Shown here: positions 1 through 9,045 of the stretch, in pieces
Layout: every line of letters begins with the position of its first letter
Position numbering within the stretch: the stretch's first letter is position 1
From: Nocardioides kribbensis
GTDB taxonomy: Bacteria; Actinomycetota; Actinomycetes; Propionibacteriales; Nocardioidaceae
DNA: 64,000 nucleotides
Direction of reading: 5' to 3'
NCBI RefSeq assembly: GCF_015070375.1
Contig: NZ_JADCLL010000010.1
Location: 62,001-126,000, forward strand
Position numbers and translations under genes: made by a program
Notes under the pieces: model-generated
What the model saw: only the letters and a program-made list of their open reading frames with translations
Database searches by the model: none
What the model was told of the DNA's origin: nothing

Positions 1-16
1 GTGGGCTCCGCCACGC

Positions 17-742
17 TCACCTCACCTCCACGCCGTCCAGGAGCATGCTGGCGTAGGACTCCCCGATGGTGACGGCGTCGACGGCGGAACGCTCGGGGTT
101 GAACCAGCGGTTGGTCCAGCTGACCATCCCGATCAGTCCGTAGGCCATGACTCGCGGGTCGGTGACCGGACGCAGGGTGCCCTCCTCGACGCCCTGGATG
201 ACGATCGCGGTGACGGCCTCCTCCCAGCGACGGTTGACCTTGCGCATCTCCTCGGCCCACTCGCGTCGCGCCTCGGCGACGTGGGCGAGGTTCTCCTGGA
301 GGTAGACGTAGAGGAACGGGTAGTTCTCGGCGTAGCTGACCATGAGCGAGGTGATCAGCTCGCGCAGCTTCGCGGGCGCCGGCTGGTCGGAGTCGCGGAT
401 GCCCTCGGCGACCACGAGGTTGGCCTTGACGACGTCGGTGACGACCTCGTCGAGGAGCTCCTCCTTGCTGCTGACGTAGTAGTACAGGCTGGCCCGCTCC
501 GTGCCGACGGCCTCGGCGATGTCGGCCAGCGATGTGCGCTGGTAGCCGCGGGTCTTGAAGACCTGTGCGGCGGCGTTGATGATCTCGGTCCGTCTGAGGC
601 TGTAGCCGCCCTTCTTGCGTCCTCGCGCGGCGGCCCGGCGCCGGCCGATGCCGCTGTCGTCGGGGTCGGCGGCGGCGGGAGGGTCCGCCGGAGGCGGGTC
701 GCCCGCGCCGCTGGAGAGGGCAGGGGTGCGGTCGTCGCTCAC
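17..742 (-). CDS. TetR/AcrR family transcriptional regulator
   Basis: One-component repressor of about 241 residues. After a charged, proline-rich N-terminal stretch, the TetR helix-turn-helix reads TSLADIAEAVGTERASLYYY, followed by an all-helical ligand-binding half. An in-frame GTG at 778 would overlap the stop of the upstream SDR gene as GTGA. I prefer GTG at 742 because TAGGGT lies seven bases upstream, the leaderless-start arrangement seen often in this window. It is the second gene of a likely operon with the SDR gene and may control the divergent gap at 1537-1726, where repeated AGTCAAC boxes occur. The ligand is not deducible. Confidence 0.87.
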   Translation of the reverse strand: MSDDRTPALSSGAGDPPPADPPAAADPDDSGIGRRRAAARGRKKGGYSLRRTEIINAAAQVFKTRGYQRTSLADIAEAVGTERASLYYYVSSKEELLDEVVTDVVKANLVVAEGIRDSDQPAPAKLRELITSLMVSYAENYPFLYVYLQENLAHVAEARREWAEEMRKVNRRWEEAVTAIVIQGVEEGTLRPVTDPRVMAYGLIGMVSWTNRWFNPERSAVDAVTIGESYASMLLDGVEVR

Positions 743-774
743 GTCGGGCACCCTAGTGCGCCGCGCCGTGGTGC

Positions 775-1536
775 TCACCCGATCACGTATCCACCGTCGA
801 CCACCACGGTCTGCCCCGTGACGTAGCCGGCGGCGCTGCTGGCCAGCCACACCAGCGTCGCGGCGACCTCCTCGGGGTCGCCCTGGCGACCCACCGCGAC
901 CCGCTCCAGCTGGGCGTCGACATAGCCGGGTGCGTAGCCGTCGCTGATCTCGGTCTCGAAGAAGCCGGGCGCGATGGCGTTGACACGGATCCCCTTGCGG
1001 CGGGTCCACTGGTTGGCCAGGTCGCGGGTGAGGCCGATGAGCGCGGCCTTGCTCGAGGCGTAGGCAGCCTGGGGGAGGGGCTGGGGACGGAGTCCGATGA
1101 CGCTGGAGATGTTGACGACGCTGCTCCCGGGGCGCATCACCCGGCCGCAGGCCTGGGCCATCCAGTAGGCACCTTCGAGGTTGGTCGCGAGCACCTCGCG
1201 GAACTGCTCCGGTGTCTCCCGTGTGGCGGGGTGCGCCGTGCCCACGCCAGCGTTGTTGACCAGGACGTCGATGCGGCCCAGGTGCTCCATGGCGGTCTCC
1301 GCGAGTGTCGTGCAGGCCGTCGGGTCGGTCACGTCGGTCGCGACCGGCACCGCCCGGCGCCCCTCCGCCTCGACGAGGAGGGCGGTCTCGCGCAGCCGCT
1401 CCTCACGTCGACCGGCGAGCACGACGTCGGCGCCGGCCTGGGCGAGGGCCACGGCGAAGGCGACCCCCAGCCCTGAGGAGGCGCCCGTGACGACGGCGAC
1501 CTGGCCGTCGAGCCGGAACCGGTCGAGAACGCTCAT
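775..1536 (-). CDS. SDR family NAD(P)-dependent oxidoreductase
   Basis: Classical short-chain dehydrogenase/reductase of 253 residues, usual length for FabG-like enzymes. It has the cofactor loop TGASSGLG near residue 18, NNAG, the catalytic YASSK pair and the C-terminal GQTVVVDGGY typical of the family. It should oxidise an alcohol or reduce a ketone with NAD(P)H; the substrate cannot be told. The ATG is preceded by an AGGAGGAGC ribosome-binding site. It is divergent from an ABC sugar-type importer and co-directional with a TetR regulator, so it may act on the imported compound (inference). Confidence 0.9.
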   Translation of the reverse strand: MSVLDRFRLDGQVAVVTGASSGLGVAFAVALAQAGADVVLAGRREERLRETALLVEAEGRRAVPVATDVTDPTACTTLAETAMEHLGRIDVLVNNAGVGTAHPATRETPEQFREVLATNLEGAYWMAQACGRVMRPGSSVVNISSVIGLRPQPLPQAAYASSKAALIGLTRDLANQWTRRKGIRVNAIAPGFFETEISDGYAPGYVDAQLERVAVGRQGDPEEVAATLVWLASSAAGYVTGQTVVVDGGYVIG

Positions 1537-1597
1537 GCGGGTGCTCCTCCTTGTCGCCCGGCGGGCGTGGGTCGACGGTAGGACCGACGCCGACCGC

Positions 1598-1637
1598 AGT
1601 CAACACGTTCGTAGATTTAGTCAACACAGCAGTTGAC
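1598..1637. promoter_or_regulatory. Repeated AGTCAAC boxes, candidate operator
   Basis: Two direct copies of AGTCAACAC lie at 1598-1606 and 1619-1627. The second forms a perfect inverted repeat, GTCAAC-N6-GTTGAC, at 1620-1637. The site sits between the divergent SDR/TetR pair and the ABC importer and overlaps the likely -35 box of the importer promoter, where a repressor would block transcription. Assignment to the neighbouring TetR protein is inference. Confidence 0.5.
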
Positions 1638-1661
1638 AGTCTGATCGCGGGCTGTTGTGAT
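1633..1661 (+). promoter_or_regulatory. Candidate sigma-70-type promoter for ABC importer operon
   Basis: TTGACA at 1633-1638 is followed after 17 bases by TGTGAT at 1656-1661. It points toward the lipoprotein gene starting at 1727 and overlaps the right arm of the GTCAAC/GTTGAC dyad. Confidence 0.45.
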
Positions 1662-1726
1662 GCACGACACATGACGCGCCGCCAGGCTCGTCGCCGTGCT
1701 TCTCGGGCCTTCGAAGGGACCCACCG

Positions 1727-2884
1727 ATGACCAACCACCACGCACGACTGCGCGGCATGGCGGGGATCGCCGCCGCCGGGATGCTGATCCTCGGCGCCTG
1801 CGCCGCTCCCGAGGACTCCGCAGGAGCGCCGGAGGCCGCGGCGACGGCCGAGGCCGGGTCGGCCGCCGAGGCCGAGGTGAGCGCCGCCCAGGAGGTGGTG
1901 ACCCCACTCCTGGAGACGCCCAGCGCCATCAACCAGACCGAGCCGATCACCGGCGACACCTCCAGCGACAAGCCCTTCGTCGTCATCACCTGTGAGCTGC
2001 CCCAGTGCCAGCTGATCTCCGACGGCACCCTCGAGGCCGCCGAGGCCATGGGGTGGGAGACAGAGCTGCTGGCCTACAAGACCACCGACGGCGCCACGCT
2101 GACCTCGGCCATGAAGGAGGCGCTGACCTACGACCCCTTCGCTGTGGCCCCGATCGGCTTCAGCCAGACGTTGTGGCAGCCCCTCGTCCAGGACTTCGAG
2201 GACGCCGGCGTGATCATCACCCCGGTCGCCGTGGGCGACACCGAGCCGGGCGGCCCCGTCACGCAGGGCTCGGCCAGCCAGCTCGACTACGCGGCCTCCG
2301 GCAAGGCCATGGCCGCCTGGGTCACCGCCGACTCCGCGGCCGACGCCACCATCCTGCTCCAGGACGTGCCGGCCTTCGCGGTGCTCGCCGCCTACGGCGA
2401 CGGCTTCCGCGAGGGCATCGCGGAGTACTGCTCGGGCTGCACCATCACCGAGCTGGAGAACGCCCCTGCCCAGCTGGCCTCCAACGGCATCGTCCCGTCG
2501 GTGGTCTCGGAGCTGCAGAAGAAGCCCGACATCGACTACGTCGTCTCGACCGACACCGCCTTCCTCGCCGCAGGCCTGCCCAGCGCGCTCGAGGCCGCTG
2601 GCATCAGCGGGGTCAAGGTGGTCGGCGGCTCGCCCGACATCAACAGCCTGCAGGGTGTCGTCAGCGGCGACATCGCGGCGGTGAGCGCCACCGCCGAGGA
2701 TCAGTACGGGTGGACCGCGGTCGACATCGTCGCCCGCACCATGACCGGCATGGACGTGCCCGAGGCCGACGGAGGTCGCGTGCAGATGATCGCCGTGCAG
2801 GACAACGTCGGCACGCCCTCTCCCGCCGGGCTCGGGTTCCCCGAGGACTACCGCGAGCAGTACAAGGCGCTGTGGGGCAAGTGA
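1727..2884 (+). CDS. ABC transporter substrate-binding lipoprotein (sugar-type, periplasmic-binding family 4)
   Basis: Extracytoplasmic solute receptor of 385 residues. A signal peptide ends in the lipobox LGAC with the lipidated cysteine near residue 25, followed by an Ala/Glu-rich linker and a two-lobed binding domain like those of RbsB-type proteins. First gene of a three-gene importer operon; its TGA overlaps the GTG of the ATPase gene (GTGA), so the two are translationally coupled. The ligand is unknown; the family includes pentose, autoinducer-2 and polyol receptors. The adjacent dehydrogenase and TetR regulator suggest a catabolic substrate. Confidence 0.88.
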   Translation: MTNHHARLRGMAGIAAAGMLILGACAAPEDSAGAPEAAATAEAGSAAEAEVSAAQEVVTPLLETPSAINQTEPITGDTSSDKPFVVITCELPQCQLISDGTLEAAEAMGWETELLAYKTTDGATLTSAMKEALTYDPFAVAPIGFSQTLWQPLVQDFEDAGVIITPVAVGDTEPGGPVTQGSASQLDYAASGKAMAAWVTADSAADATILLQDVPAFAVLAAYGDGFREGIAEYCSGCTITELENAPAQLASNGIVPSVVSELQKKPDIDYVVSTDTAFLAAGLPSALEAAGISGVKVVGGSPDINSLQGVVSGDIAAVSATAEDQYGWTAVDIVARTMTGMDVPEADGGRVQMIAVQDNVGTPSPAGLGFPEDYREQYKALWGK

Positions 2885-4581
2885 GCACCGGGACCTCCTC
2901 CGCGACGGCCGGGACGGACTCCGCCCCGGCGCTCGACATCGTCGGTCTCACCAAGACCTTCGTCGGCGGTCACGCGCTGCGCGACGTCGACCTGCGCATC
3001 GGCGCGGGGGAGGTCCACGCCCTGCTGGGCGAGAACGGATCGGGCAAGTCCACGCTCATCAAGACCCTCTCGGGCTTCCACCGCCCCGATCCCGGGGCCT
3101 CCATCCGCATCGGCGGCGAGGAGCTGGTGACGGGCAGCGCGGCGTCGTCGTACGCCCTGGGTGCGCGCTTCGTGCACCAGGACCTCGGGCTGGTCGAGGA
3201 CTGCTCGGTCAGCGACAACCTCGCCTTCGGCCCTGGCTTCCCGACGCGCTTCGGGACGATCCGCGGCCGCGCGGCCCGGGCACGGGCCGCCCGCGCGCTG
3301 GAGTCGGTGGGCGTGGAGGTCGACCCCGACCGTCACGTCGGCCGGCTCTCCCCGGCCCAGAAGACCGGCGTCGCCGTCGCCCGCGCCCTGCTCGACGACG
3401 AGTCCAGCCCCGTGCACCTGCTGGTGCTCGACGAGCCCACCGCACGACTGCCCGAGCACGAGGTCGAGGCCCTCCTCGAGATCGTCGGCCGGGTCTCGGC
3501 ACGCGGCATCGGCGTCCTCTACGTCACCCACCGCCTCGACGAGGTCTTCGCCGTCGCCACGGCGGCCACCGTGCTCCGCGACGGGGTGCGGATGACGACC
3601 CAGCCGGTGGCCGGCCTGACCCGCGACTCCCTGCTGCACCACCTGCTGGGGGCCGCTCTCGAAGCCCAGGAGCGGCCGCCACTGCGGTCGGACCCGGCCT
3701 CCGAGCCGGCCCTCAGCGTCACCGGCCTGGGCTCGGAGAGCCTGCACGGGATCGACCTGGAGGTCCGTCCCGGCGAGGTGGTCGGCGTGGCCGGGATCAC
3801 CGGCTCGGGGCGCGACTCGCTCCTGGGCACCGTCTTCGGGGCACGACACCGCGACCACGGCGAGGTGAGGGTGGCGGGACGACGGGTCGGGGCCGACCGA
3901 CCCGACCGTGCGATGGCCGCCGGCGTGGCCTACGTGCCGGCCGAGCGGAAGCTCGAGGGCTGCTTCGTCGACCTGCCCGCCCGCGAGAACATCGGGTTTG
4001 GCAGCCTGCGCAGCCTCTGGCGCGGCGCCGGCCTCAGTCGGCGCCGCGAGCACGACCTCGCCACGGGCTGGTTCGAGCGGCTCGACGTGCGGCCCCGGTC
4101 CGGCACCGAGCGTGCGATGTCGACCTTCAGCGGGGGCAACCAGCAGAAGATCGTCTACGGCAAGTGGTTCGAGCGTCAGCCGGTGCTCTTCCTGCTCGAC
4201 GAGCCCACCCAGGGCGTCGACGTCGGCGCCAAGGCCGAGCTCCACCGCGCGCTCTTCGAGGCCGCCGAGCGGGGCGCCGCCGTGCTGGTCAGCTCCAGCG
4301 ACACCGAGGAGCTGATCGCGGTCTGCGACCGCGTCCTCGTGCTCAGGGTGGGGGAGCTGGTCGAGGAGCTCGTCGGCGACGAGATCAGTGCCCACGCCCT
4401 GACCCGCGCCTGCCTCGGCATCGAGCCCGACCAGGCCTCCGACCTCATGGAGGTGATGGAGAGCGAGGGCGACCCGGCCGACCTCCGCCACCCCCACCTC
4501 ACGACCGACCCGCCCGACCACCCTGTCGACCACCGCTCCGACCGTGCGGCGGTCGGCAGCCTCGAAGGAGATCTGCGATGA
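2881..4581 (+). CDS. Sugar-type ABC transporter, duplicated ATP-binding subunit
   Basis: RbsA/MglA-like protein of 566 residues with two nucleotide-binding domains in one chain. The first has a normal Walker A (GENGSGKST), signature-like LSPAQ, and Walker B LLVLDEPTA. The second has the degenerate Walker A GITGSGRDS with a good signature FSGGNQQK and Walker B FLLDEPTQG. That split is normal in this family. The GTG start overlaps the stop of the lipoprotein gene. The C-terminal tail of about 40 residues is His/Asp/Pro-rich and low complexity. Energises import through the permease encoded next. Confidence 0.92.
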   Translation: MSTGTSSATAGTDSAPALDIVGLTKTFVGGHALRDVDLRIGAGEVHALLGENGSGKSTLIKTLSGFHRPDPGASIRIGGEELVTGSAASSYALGARFVHQDLGLVEDCSVSDNLAFGPGFPTRFGTIRGRAARARAARALESVGVEVDPDRHVGRLSPAQKTGVAVARALLDDESSPVHLLVLDEPTARLPEHEVEALLEIVGRVSARGIGVLYVTHRLDEVFAVATAATVLRDGVRMTTQPVAGLTRDSLLHHLLGAALEAQERPPLRSDPASEPALSVTGLGSESLHGIDLEVRPGEVVGVAGITGSGRDSLLGTVFGARHRDHGEVRVAGRRVGADRPDRAMAAGVAYVPAERKLEGCFVDLPARENIGFGSLRSLWRGAGLSRRREHDLATGWFERLDVRPRSGTERAMSTFSGGNQQKIVYGKWFERQPVLFLLDEPTQGVDVGAKAELHRALFEAAERGAAVLVSSSDTEELIAVCDRVLVLRVGELVEELVGDEISAHALTRACLGIEPDQASDLMEVMESEGDPADLRHPHLTTDPPDHPVDHRSDRAAVGSLEGDLR

Positions 4582-5591
4582 CCCGGCTCCCGCGCGGCCT
4601 CGGCCTCGAACGCTTCAGCGGCCTCTACCTGTGGGCCGTGCTCATCGTGGTCTTCTCGGTCTGGCAGCCGCTCTACTTCCCGACCATGGCGACGGTGCAC
4701 TCGATCGCCGCCGACCGGTCGATCGCGGCGATGCTGGCCCTCGCGATCCTGGTGCCGCTGGCGTGCGGTGCCTTCGACCTCTCAGTCGGCGCCACGGCCA
4801 ACATCTCGACCATCTCCGCGGTCATGCTGGTCAACGACGACTGGGCGTGGCCGACCGTGGTCGTGGTGTGCACGCTGCTCGGCACCCTCATCGGAGCCGT
4901 CAACGGCTTCATCGTGGTCAAGCTCAAGGTGAGCTCCTTCATCACCACGCTCGGCACCTCGTCGATGATCGCGGCCTTCCAGATCATCATCACCGACAAC
5001 GCCCAGCCGCTCCCACCGATCAACGCCTCGTGGGCCGCGTTCACCCAGTCCACCATCCTGGGCTTCCAGGTGGTCGTGGTCTACATGCTGATCCTGGCCG
5101 TCCTGCTGTGGTGGGTGCTCCAGCACACCCCGGTGGGCCGCTACCTCTTCGCCATCGGCAGCAGTCCGGAGGCGGCACGCCTGTCCGGCGCGCGCGTGGA
5201 CCTCTACACGTGGCTGGCCCTCATCGCCTCCGGCACCATCGCGGGTCTCACCGGGGCGATCTACGCCTCCCTCGCCGGGCCGTCGCTGACCTACGGCGCC
5301 TCGCTCCTGCTGCCCGCCTTCGCGGCGGTCTTCCTCGGGTCCACGCAGGTCATCCCGGGCCGCTTCAACGTCTGGGGCACGGTGCTCGCCATCTTCGTGC
5401 TGGCCACCGGGGTCAAGGGTCTCCAGCTGGCCACCAACGCCCAGTGGCTCGACCCGATGTTCAGCGGCGGTGCGCTCGTCGCCGCCGTCGCCGTCGCCCT
5501 CGGACGCCAGCGGGCGGCCGAGGAGAAGGCCCGTCGCAAGCTCGTCAGGGGGGAGGCCCCGAGCGACGCCCGTGTCGCTGCCGCTCCGTGA
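4578..5591 (+). CDS. Sugar-type ABC transporter permease
   Basis: RbsC-like integral membrane protein of 337 residues with about nine hydrophobic segments. The family motif GAFDLSVGA is near residue 60 and the cytoplasmic coupling region GSSPEAARLSG near residue 195. The ATG overlaps the ATPase stop as ATGA and is preceded by AAGGAG at 4565-4570. It completes the importer. The family usually works as a homodimer, which fits a single permease gene. It ends close to the convergent VWA gene. Confidence 0.92.
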   Translation: MTRLPRGLGLERFSGLYLWAVLIVVFSVWQPLYFPTMATVHSIAADRSIAAMLALAILVPLACGAFDLSVGATANISTISAVMLVNDDWAWPTVVVVCTLLGTLIGAVNGFIVVKLKVSSFITTLGTSSMIAAFQIIITDNAQPLPPINASWAAFTQSTILGFQVVVVYMLILAVLLWWVLQHTPVGRYLFAIGSSPEAARLSGARVDLYTWLALIASGTIAGLTGAIYASLAGPSLTYGASLLLPAFAAVFLGSTQVIPGRFNVWGTVLAIFVLATGVKGLQLATNAQWLDPMFSGGALVAAVAVALGRQRAAEEKARRKLVRGEAPSDARVAAAP

Positions 5592-5604
5592 GGCCCGGCG
5601 GCGC

Positions 5605-5775
5605 TCACTGGAAGGCTGCCGTCAGTCGCGTGACGTTGTCGACGCAGCGCAGCCGGGCGGATCTGAGCGACCACGCCTCGAGGCCCAGCCACGGGGTCAG
5701 CAGCACGAGCAGCAGCCAGGCCGTGCCCGTCGAGGGCTTGCGGTCGCCGGGGCTGCCGGGCGAGGCGTGGTCTAG
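5605..5775 (-). other. Possible small membrane ORF or -1 frame extension of the VWA gene
   Basis: Directly after the VWA stop codon, the -1 frame stays open for 56 codons to TGA at 5605. Almost every codon ends in G or C. It encodes a hydrophobic stretch (TAWLLLVLLTPWLGLEAW) with a polar tail. No ATG, GTG or TTG precedes the hydrophobic part. It begins at a CCCC run on the coding strand next to the TAG, so a slip of one base would append a transmembrane tail to the VWA protein. It could also be a separate small membrane protein with an unusual start, or chance. Confidence 0.35.
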
Positions 5776-6734
5776 GGGCGGTCGTCGGCGAGGAGACGGT
5801 TGAGGGCGCGGGGCACGTCGAGCACGCCGGCGACGCTGGCGCAGCGCCCGCCGGCACGCAGGGCCAGGCGGCGGGCCTCCTCGTCGTCGTCGGCTGGGGC
5901 GAGGACGACCAGCTCGTCGAGCCGGCTGGCCGCGGGCACGGCGTCGTCGTCGGTGGTGCGGCAGTCGGAGAGCAGCAGGGTGACCCGGCGGCGGGCGGTG
6001 GCGCGCGAGAGCTGGAGCCGCGCGGCGTCGAGGGCGGCGGGCAGGGCGGTGGTGCCGTGGCCGCGCAGCGCGAGCACCGTGGCGATGGTCTCGGTGGCCG
6101 GGCGGCGCGCGGTGAGCGGGGCGAGGACGTCGACGCCGGAGGCGAAGGTCAGCACGGCGTGCTCGCGCGGAGCCATGCTGGCGCACGCCGCGGTCGTGAC
6201 GGCGGCGGCGGTCAGGCGGGCGCCGTTCATGGACCCCGAGCGGTCGACCACGAGGCACAGCGCGAGGTCGGGGCGGGCCCAGTCGGAGGAGACCAGCTCG
6301 TCGAGGCGCGGCATGCGGCCCTCGGCGCGGGCGCCGACGACGGCCTCCATCGAGCGGTCGAGGTCGAGGTCGCCGCCCGCCACGGCGGGGCGCGTGCGCC
6401 GGCGGGCGACCCCGGCCGACCGGGGGAGACCACGACGGGTCTGGTCGAGCACGAGGCGGGGGGCCAGCCGGCGTACCTGGGCGCGCAGCGCCTCGTCGGT
6501 GGCCCGCGACATGTCGACCAGCAGGGTGAGGGTGAGGTCGGGGTCCTCGCGCAGCGCGGCGTCGAGGGCGTCCTGGTCGAGCACGCCGGTCTCGGGGGAG
6601 AGCTCGGCGAAGCGGGGGTTGCGGGCCAGCTCCGAGCGCCCGGTGGTGCGCTCGTTGCGCAGTCGCTCGCGGGGCTGCGGCTTGGAGGGGGCCGAGGGTG
6701 AGGGGGGCGAGCCCGCCGGGTTGGGCGGGCTCAG
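5772..6734 (-). CDS. VWA-domain protein paired with MoxR-type ATPase
   Basis: Protein of about 320 residues with a C-terminal von Willebrand A domain: MIDAS motif VVDRSGSMNG, then THGT-like RGHGTTALP and LLLSDCRTT. The N-terminal region includes RNPRFAELSPETG and is strongly charged. Such proteins (CoxE, NorD, CbbO classes) work with MoxR-like ATPases to activate metalloenzymes. Start is uncertain. CTG at 6734 overlaps the ATPase stop as CTGA and fits the N-terminal region. The only canonical upstream start is GTG at 6818, which would overlap the ATPase by 88 bases. GTG at 6584 would cut the conserved N-terminus. Third gene after the alcohol dehydrogenase. Confidence 0.75.
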   Translation of the reverse strand: MSPPNPAGSPPSPSAPSKPQPRERLRNERTTGRSELARNPRFAELSPETGVLDQDALDAALREDPDLTLTLLVDMSRATDEALRAQVRRLAPRLVLDQTRRGLPRSAGVARRRTRPAVAGGDLDLDRSMEAVVGARAEGRMPRLDELVSSDWARPDLALCLVVDRSGSMNGARLTAAAVTTAACASMAPREHAVLTFASGVDVLAPLTARRPATETIATVLALRGHGTTALPAALDAARLQLSRATARRRVTLLLSDCRTTDDDAVPAASRLDELVVLAPADDDEEARRLALRAGGRCASVAGVLDVPRALNRLLADDRP

Positions 6735-7702
6735 GGTTCCCCCGGCCCCGCCTCCCCGGTGTCGGGCGCGCCGTCGGGCGGGTCGGTCTCCGGGGGCGGC
6801 CCGAAGACACGGGTCCACAGCTCGGTGACGACCTGCTCGGGGGTGCGGCCGCAGCCCTCGTGCAGCCTGACCCGCCCCGTGAGCGAGGCCTTCGCGGCGG
6901 CCAGGCCGACGTGCCACTCGGTGGCCGGCACGCCGCGCAGGGCGGCCAGCTCGACGGTGATCCGGGCCACGTCGATCGCGCCGCGCACCGAGGAGCCCCA
7001 CTCGAGGTCGGGGTGCTCGCGGGTGGCGCGCACCAGCTCGACGACCTTCGCCTCCCACTCCGGACCGGCGGCGCCGGTGCTGCCGGCGCTGCCGGGGGCG
7101 CCGGTGTGCAGCGCCACGATGGCGCGCTCGGCCCCGGCGGTCTGGTAGCCCATCGAGATCCGGCAGGTGCGGTCGTAGAGGGCGCTGGAGACCCGCGCGG
7201 TGCCGATCGCGTCGAAGGGGTTCATGGCGGCGACCAGGCCGAAGCCGGGCGCGGCGACCACGCAGCCCAGGCGAGGCACGGTGATCTCCTTCTCCGACAT
7301 CGCGGCCAGCAGGACGTTGAGGGTCTCCTCCGGGATCCGGTTGAGCTCCTCGACGTAGAGCAGGCCTCCCGAGCGCATCGCGGCCAGCAGCGGCCCGTCC
7401 TCGAAGATCTCCGGGCTGTAGCCGCGGGCCAGCACCAGCGCGGGGTCGAAGTGGCCGACCAGCCGCGCGGGGGTCAGCTCGGCGTTGCCCTCGACGAGCA
7501 CGAAGGGGATGTCGCGCTCGCGCGCGACCTGGCGCAGCAGGGTCGACTTGCCGGTGCCGGGCGGTCCCTCGAGGAGCACGTGGGCGCCGCTGCGCAGCGC
7601 CGCCTGGAGCACCTGGGCCTCCTCGGAGCGGTCGACCGCGGCCACGGGCGCGACGGCGTCGGCCGTCGCGCCCGCGGTGACCGGGGTGGGGTGGTCGGGC
7701 AC
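6731..7702 (-). CDS. MoxR-like AAA ATPase (NorQ/CbbQ/CoxD type)
   Basis: AAA+ ATPase of 323 residues. Walker A is EGPPGTGKST near residue 45, Walker B LLYVEELNRIPE, and the sensor region VAAMNPFD, the standard layout of the MoxR family, whose members remodel or load metal into partner enzymes together with a VWA protein. GTG start, seven bases after the alcohol dehydrogenase stop. The operon order dehydrogenase-ATPase-VWA suggests that it matures or reactivates that dehydrogenase (inference); no direct precedent is shown by the sequence. Confidence 0.85.
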   Translation of the reverse strand: MPDHPTPVTAGATADAVAPVAAVDRSEEAQVLQAALRSGAHVLLEGPPGTGKSTLLRQVARERDIPFVLVEGNAELTPARLVGHFDPALVLARGYSPEIFEDGPLLAAMRSGGLLYVEELNRIPEETLNVLLAAMSEKEITVPRLGCVVAAPGFGLVAAMNPFDAIGTARVSSALYDRTCRISMGYQTAGAERAIVALHTGAPGSAGSTGAAGPEWEAKVVELVRATREHPDLEWGSSVRGAIDVARITVELAALRGVPATEWHVGLAAAKASLTGRVRLHEGCGRTPEQVVTELWTRVFGPPPETDPPDGAPDTGEAGPGEP

Positions 7703-7709
7703 GGGCCGC

Positions 7710-8822
7710 TCAGTGCTCGTGCACGACGACGCCGCGCACGTTCTTGCCGGCCAGCAGGTCGTCGTAGCCCTCGTTGACCTGGTCGAGGCGGTAGGTGCGG
7801 GTGATGATCTCGTCGAGCTTGATGTCGCCGCTCTGGTAGAGCCCGAGGATCTTCGGGATGTCGGTCGTGGGGTTGCAGTCGCCGAAGAGGCTGCCCTTGA
7901 GGGTCTTGCGGTAGAGGGTCATGATCGAGCCCGGCAGCTCGATGTTCTGCTCGTCGAGCTTGTTGAGCCCGGTCAGCACGACCGTGCCGCCCTTGCCGAC
8001 GGCGTTGAAGCCGCTGGCCACGATCTCGGAGGTCATCAGTCCCGGGGTGAGGATGGCGGAGTCGGCCATCTGGCCGCGGGTGAGGTCGGTGATGGTGTCC
8101 TGGGCCTCCTCGGCGCTGGCGAAGGCGTGGGTGGCGCCGAGCTCCATGGCCTTCTCGCGCTTGTTCTCCAAGGGGTCGACGACCACGATGTTCTTCGCGC
8201 CGCTGAGGCGCGCGCCCTGCACGGCGTTGATGCCGATGCCGCCGATGCCGAAGATCGCGACTGTGTCGCCGGCGCGCACGCCCGCGGTGTTGACCGCCGC
8301 GCCCCAGCCGGTCGGCACGCCGCAGCCCACCAGCACCGCCTTCTCCAGCGGCAGGTCGTCGTCGACCTTGACGCAGGAGTTCTGGTGGATCACGCCGTAC
8401 TGGCTGAAGGTGCCGAGCATGCACATCGCGCCGTACTGCCCGCGCGGGCCGGTGATCGGGAAGCGCTCCCCGGGCAGGTAGCCCTCGAGGATGGTGGCGC
8501 CCATGTCGCAGATCGACTGCTGGCCGTTGGCGCAGTAGCGGCACGACCCGCAGTTGGGGATGAAGGAGCAGACCACGTGGTCGCCGGGCTGCACGCGCGT
8601 CACGCCCGGCCCGACCTCCTCGATGATCCCGGCGCCCTCGTGGCCCAGCACCATCGGCAGGCGCGCCTCGAGGTCGCCGTGGGCGATGTGCACGTCGGAG
8701 TGGCACAGCCCGGCGTGGGTGTAGCGGATCAGCACCTCACCGGCCTGGGGGCCGTCGAGGTCGAGCTCCTCGATCTCGATCGGCTTGCCGGGCTCGTAGA
8801 CGACGGCGGCGATGGTCTTCAT
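7710..8822 (-). CDS. NDMA-dependent alcohol dehydrogenase, mycofactocin-associated (Rxyl_3153-like)
   Basis: Zinc-dependent medium-chain dehydrogenase of 370 residues. Catalytic zinc ligands appear as C40 (AGLCHSD) and H61-E62 (LGHEGAG); the structural-zinc cysteines are at 91, 94, 97 and 105. The nucleotide-binding motif is GIGGIG. The N-terminus MKTIAAVVYEPG and overall sequence match the family named for Rxyl_3153, which is restricted to genomes with mycofactocin and keeps its nicotinamide bound, passing electrons to mycofactocin (NDMA is the artificial acceptor). ATG is preceded by AGAGGAG. Likely oxidises a short alcohol under control of the divergent activator gene. Confidence 0.87.
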   Translation of the reverse strand: MKTIAAVVYEPGKPIEIEELDLDGPQAGEVLIRYTHAGLCHSDVHIAHGDLEARLPMVLGHEGAGIIEEVGPGVTRVQPGDHVVCSFIPNCGSCRYCANGQQSICDMGATILEGYLPGERFPITGPRGQYGAMCMLGTFSQYGVIHQNSCVKVDDDLPLEKAVLVGCGVPTGWGAAVNTAGVRAGDTVAIFGIGGIGINAVQGARLSGAKNIVVVDPLENKREKAMELGATHAFASAEEAQDTITDLTRGQMADSAILTPGLMTSEIVASGFNAVGKGGTVVLTGLNKLDEQNIELPGSIMTLYRKTLKGSLFGDCNPTTDIPKILGLYQSGDIKLDEIITRTYRLDQVNEGYDDLLAGKNVRGVVVHEH

Positions 8823-9045
8823 CGGTGGCTCCTCTGGGGTGTACGGCGGTCCGCCGGGCGTCCGCGGCGGCGCAGCGGCCGGGCGCGGGTCGTCGGGCGA
8901 CGTGACGGGAGCCACACCATGGCAAGCCGGAGGCGGGGCGACTGTTCAGTCTCTGCACACTCCGTCGCACCCCGGGTCCGGCGTCGGGGTGGCGCCGCGC
9001 CGCCGCGGGGTCGGGCAACCGTGGACCAACCTCGACCGCGCAGGG

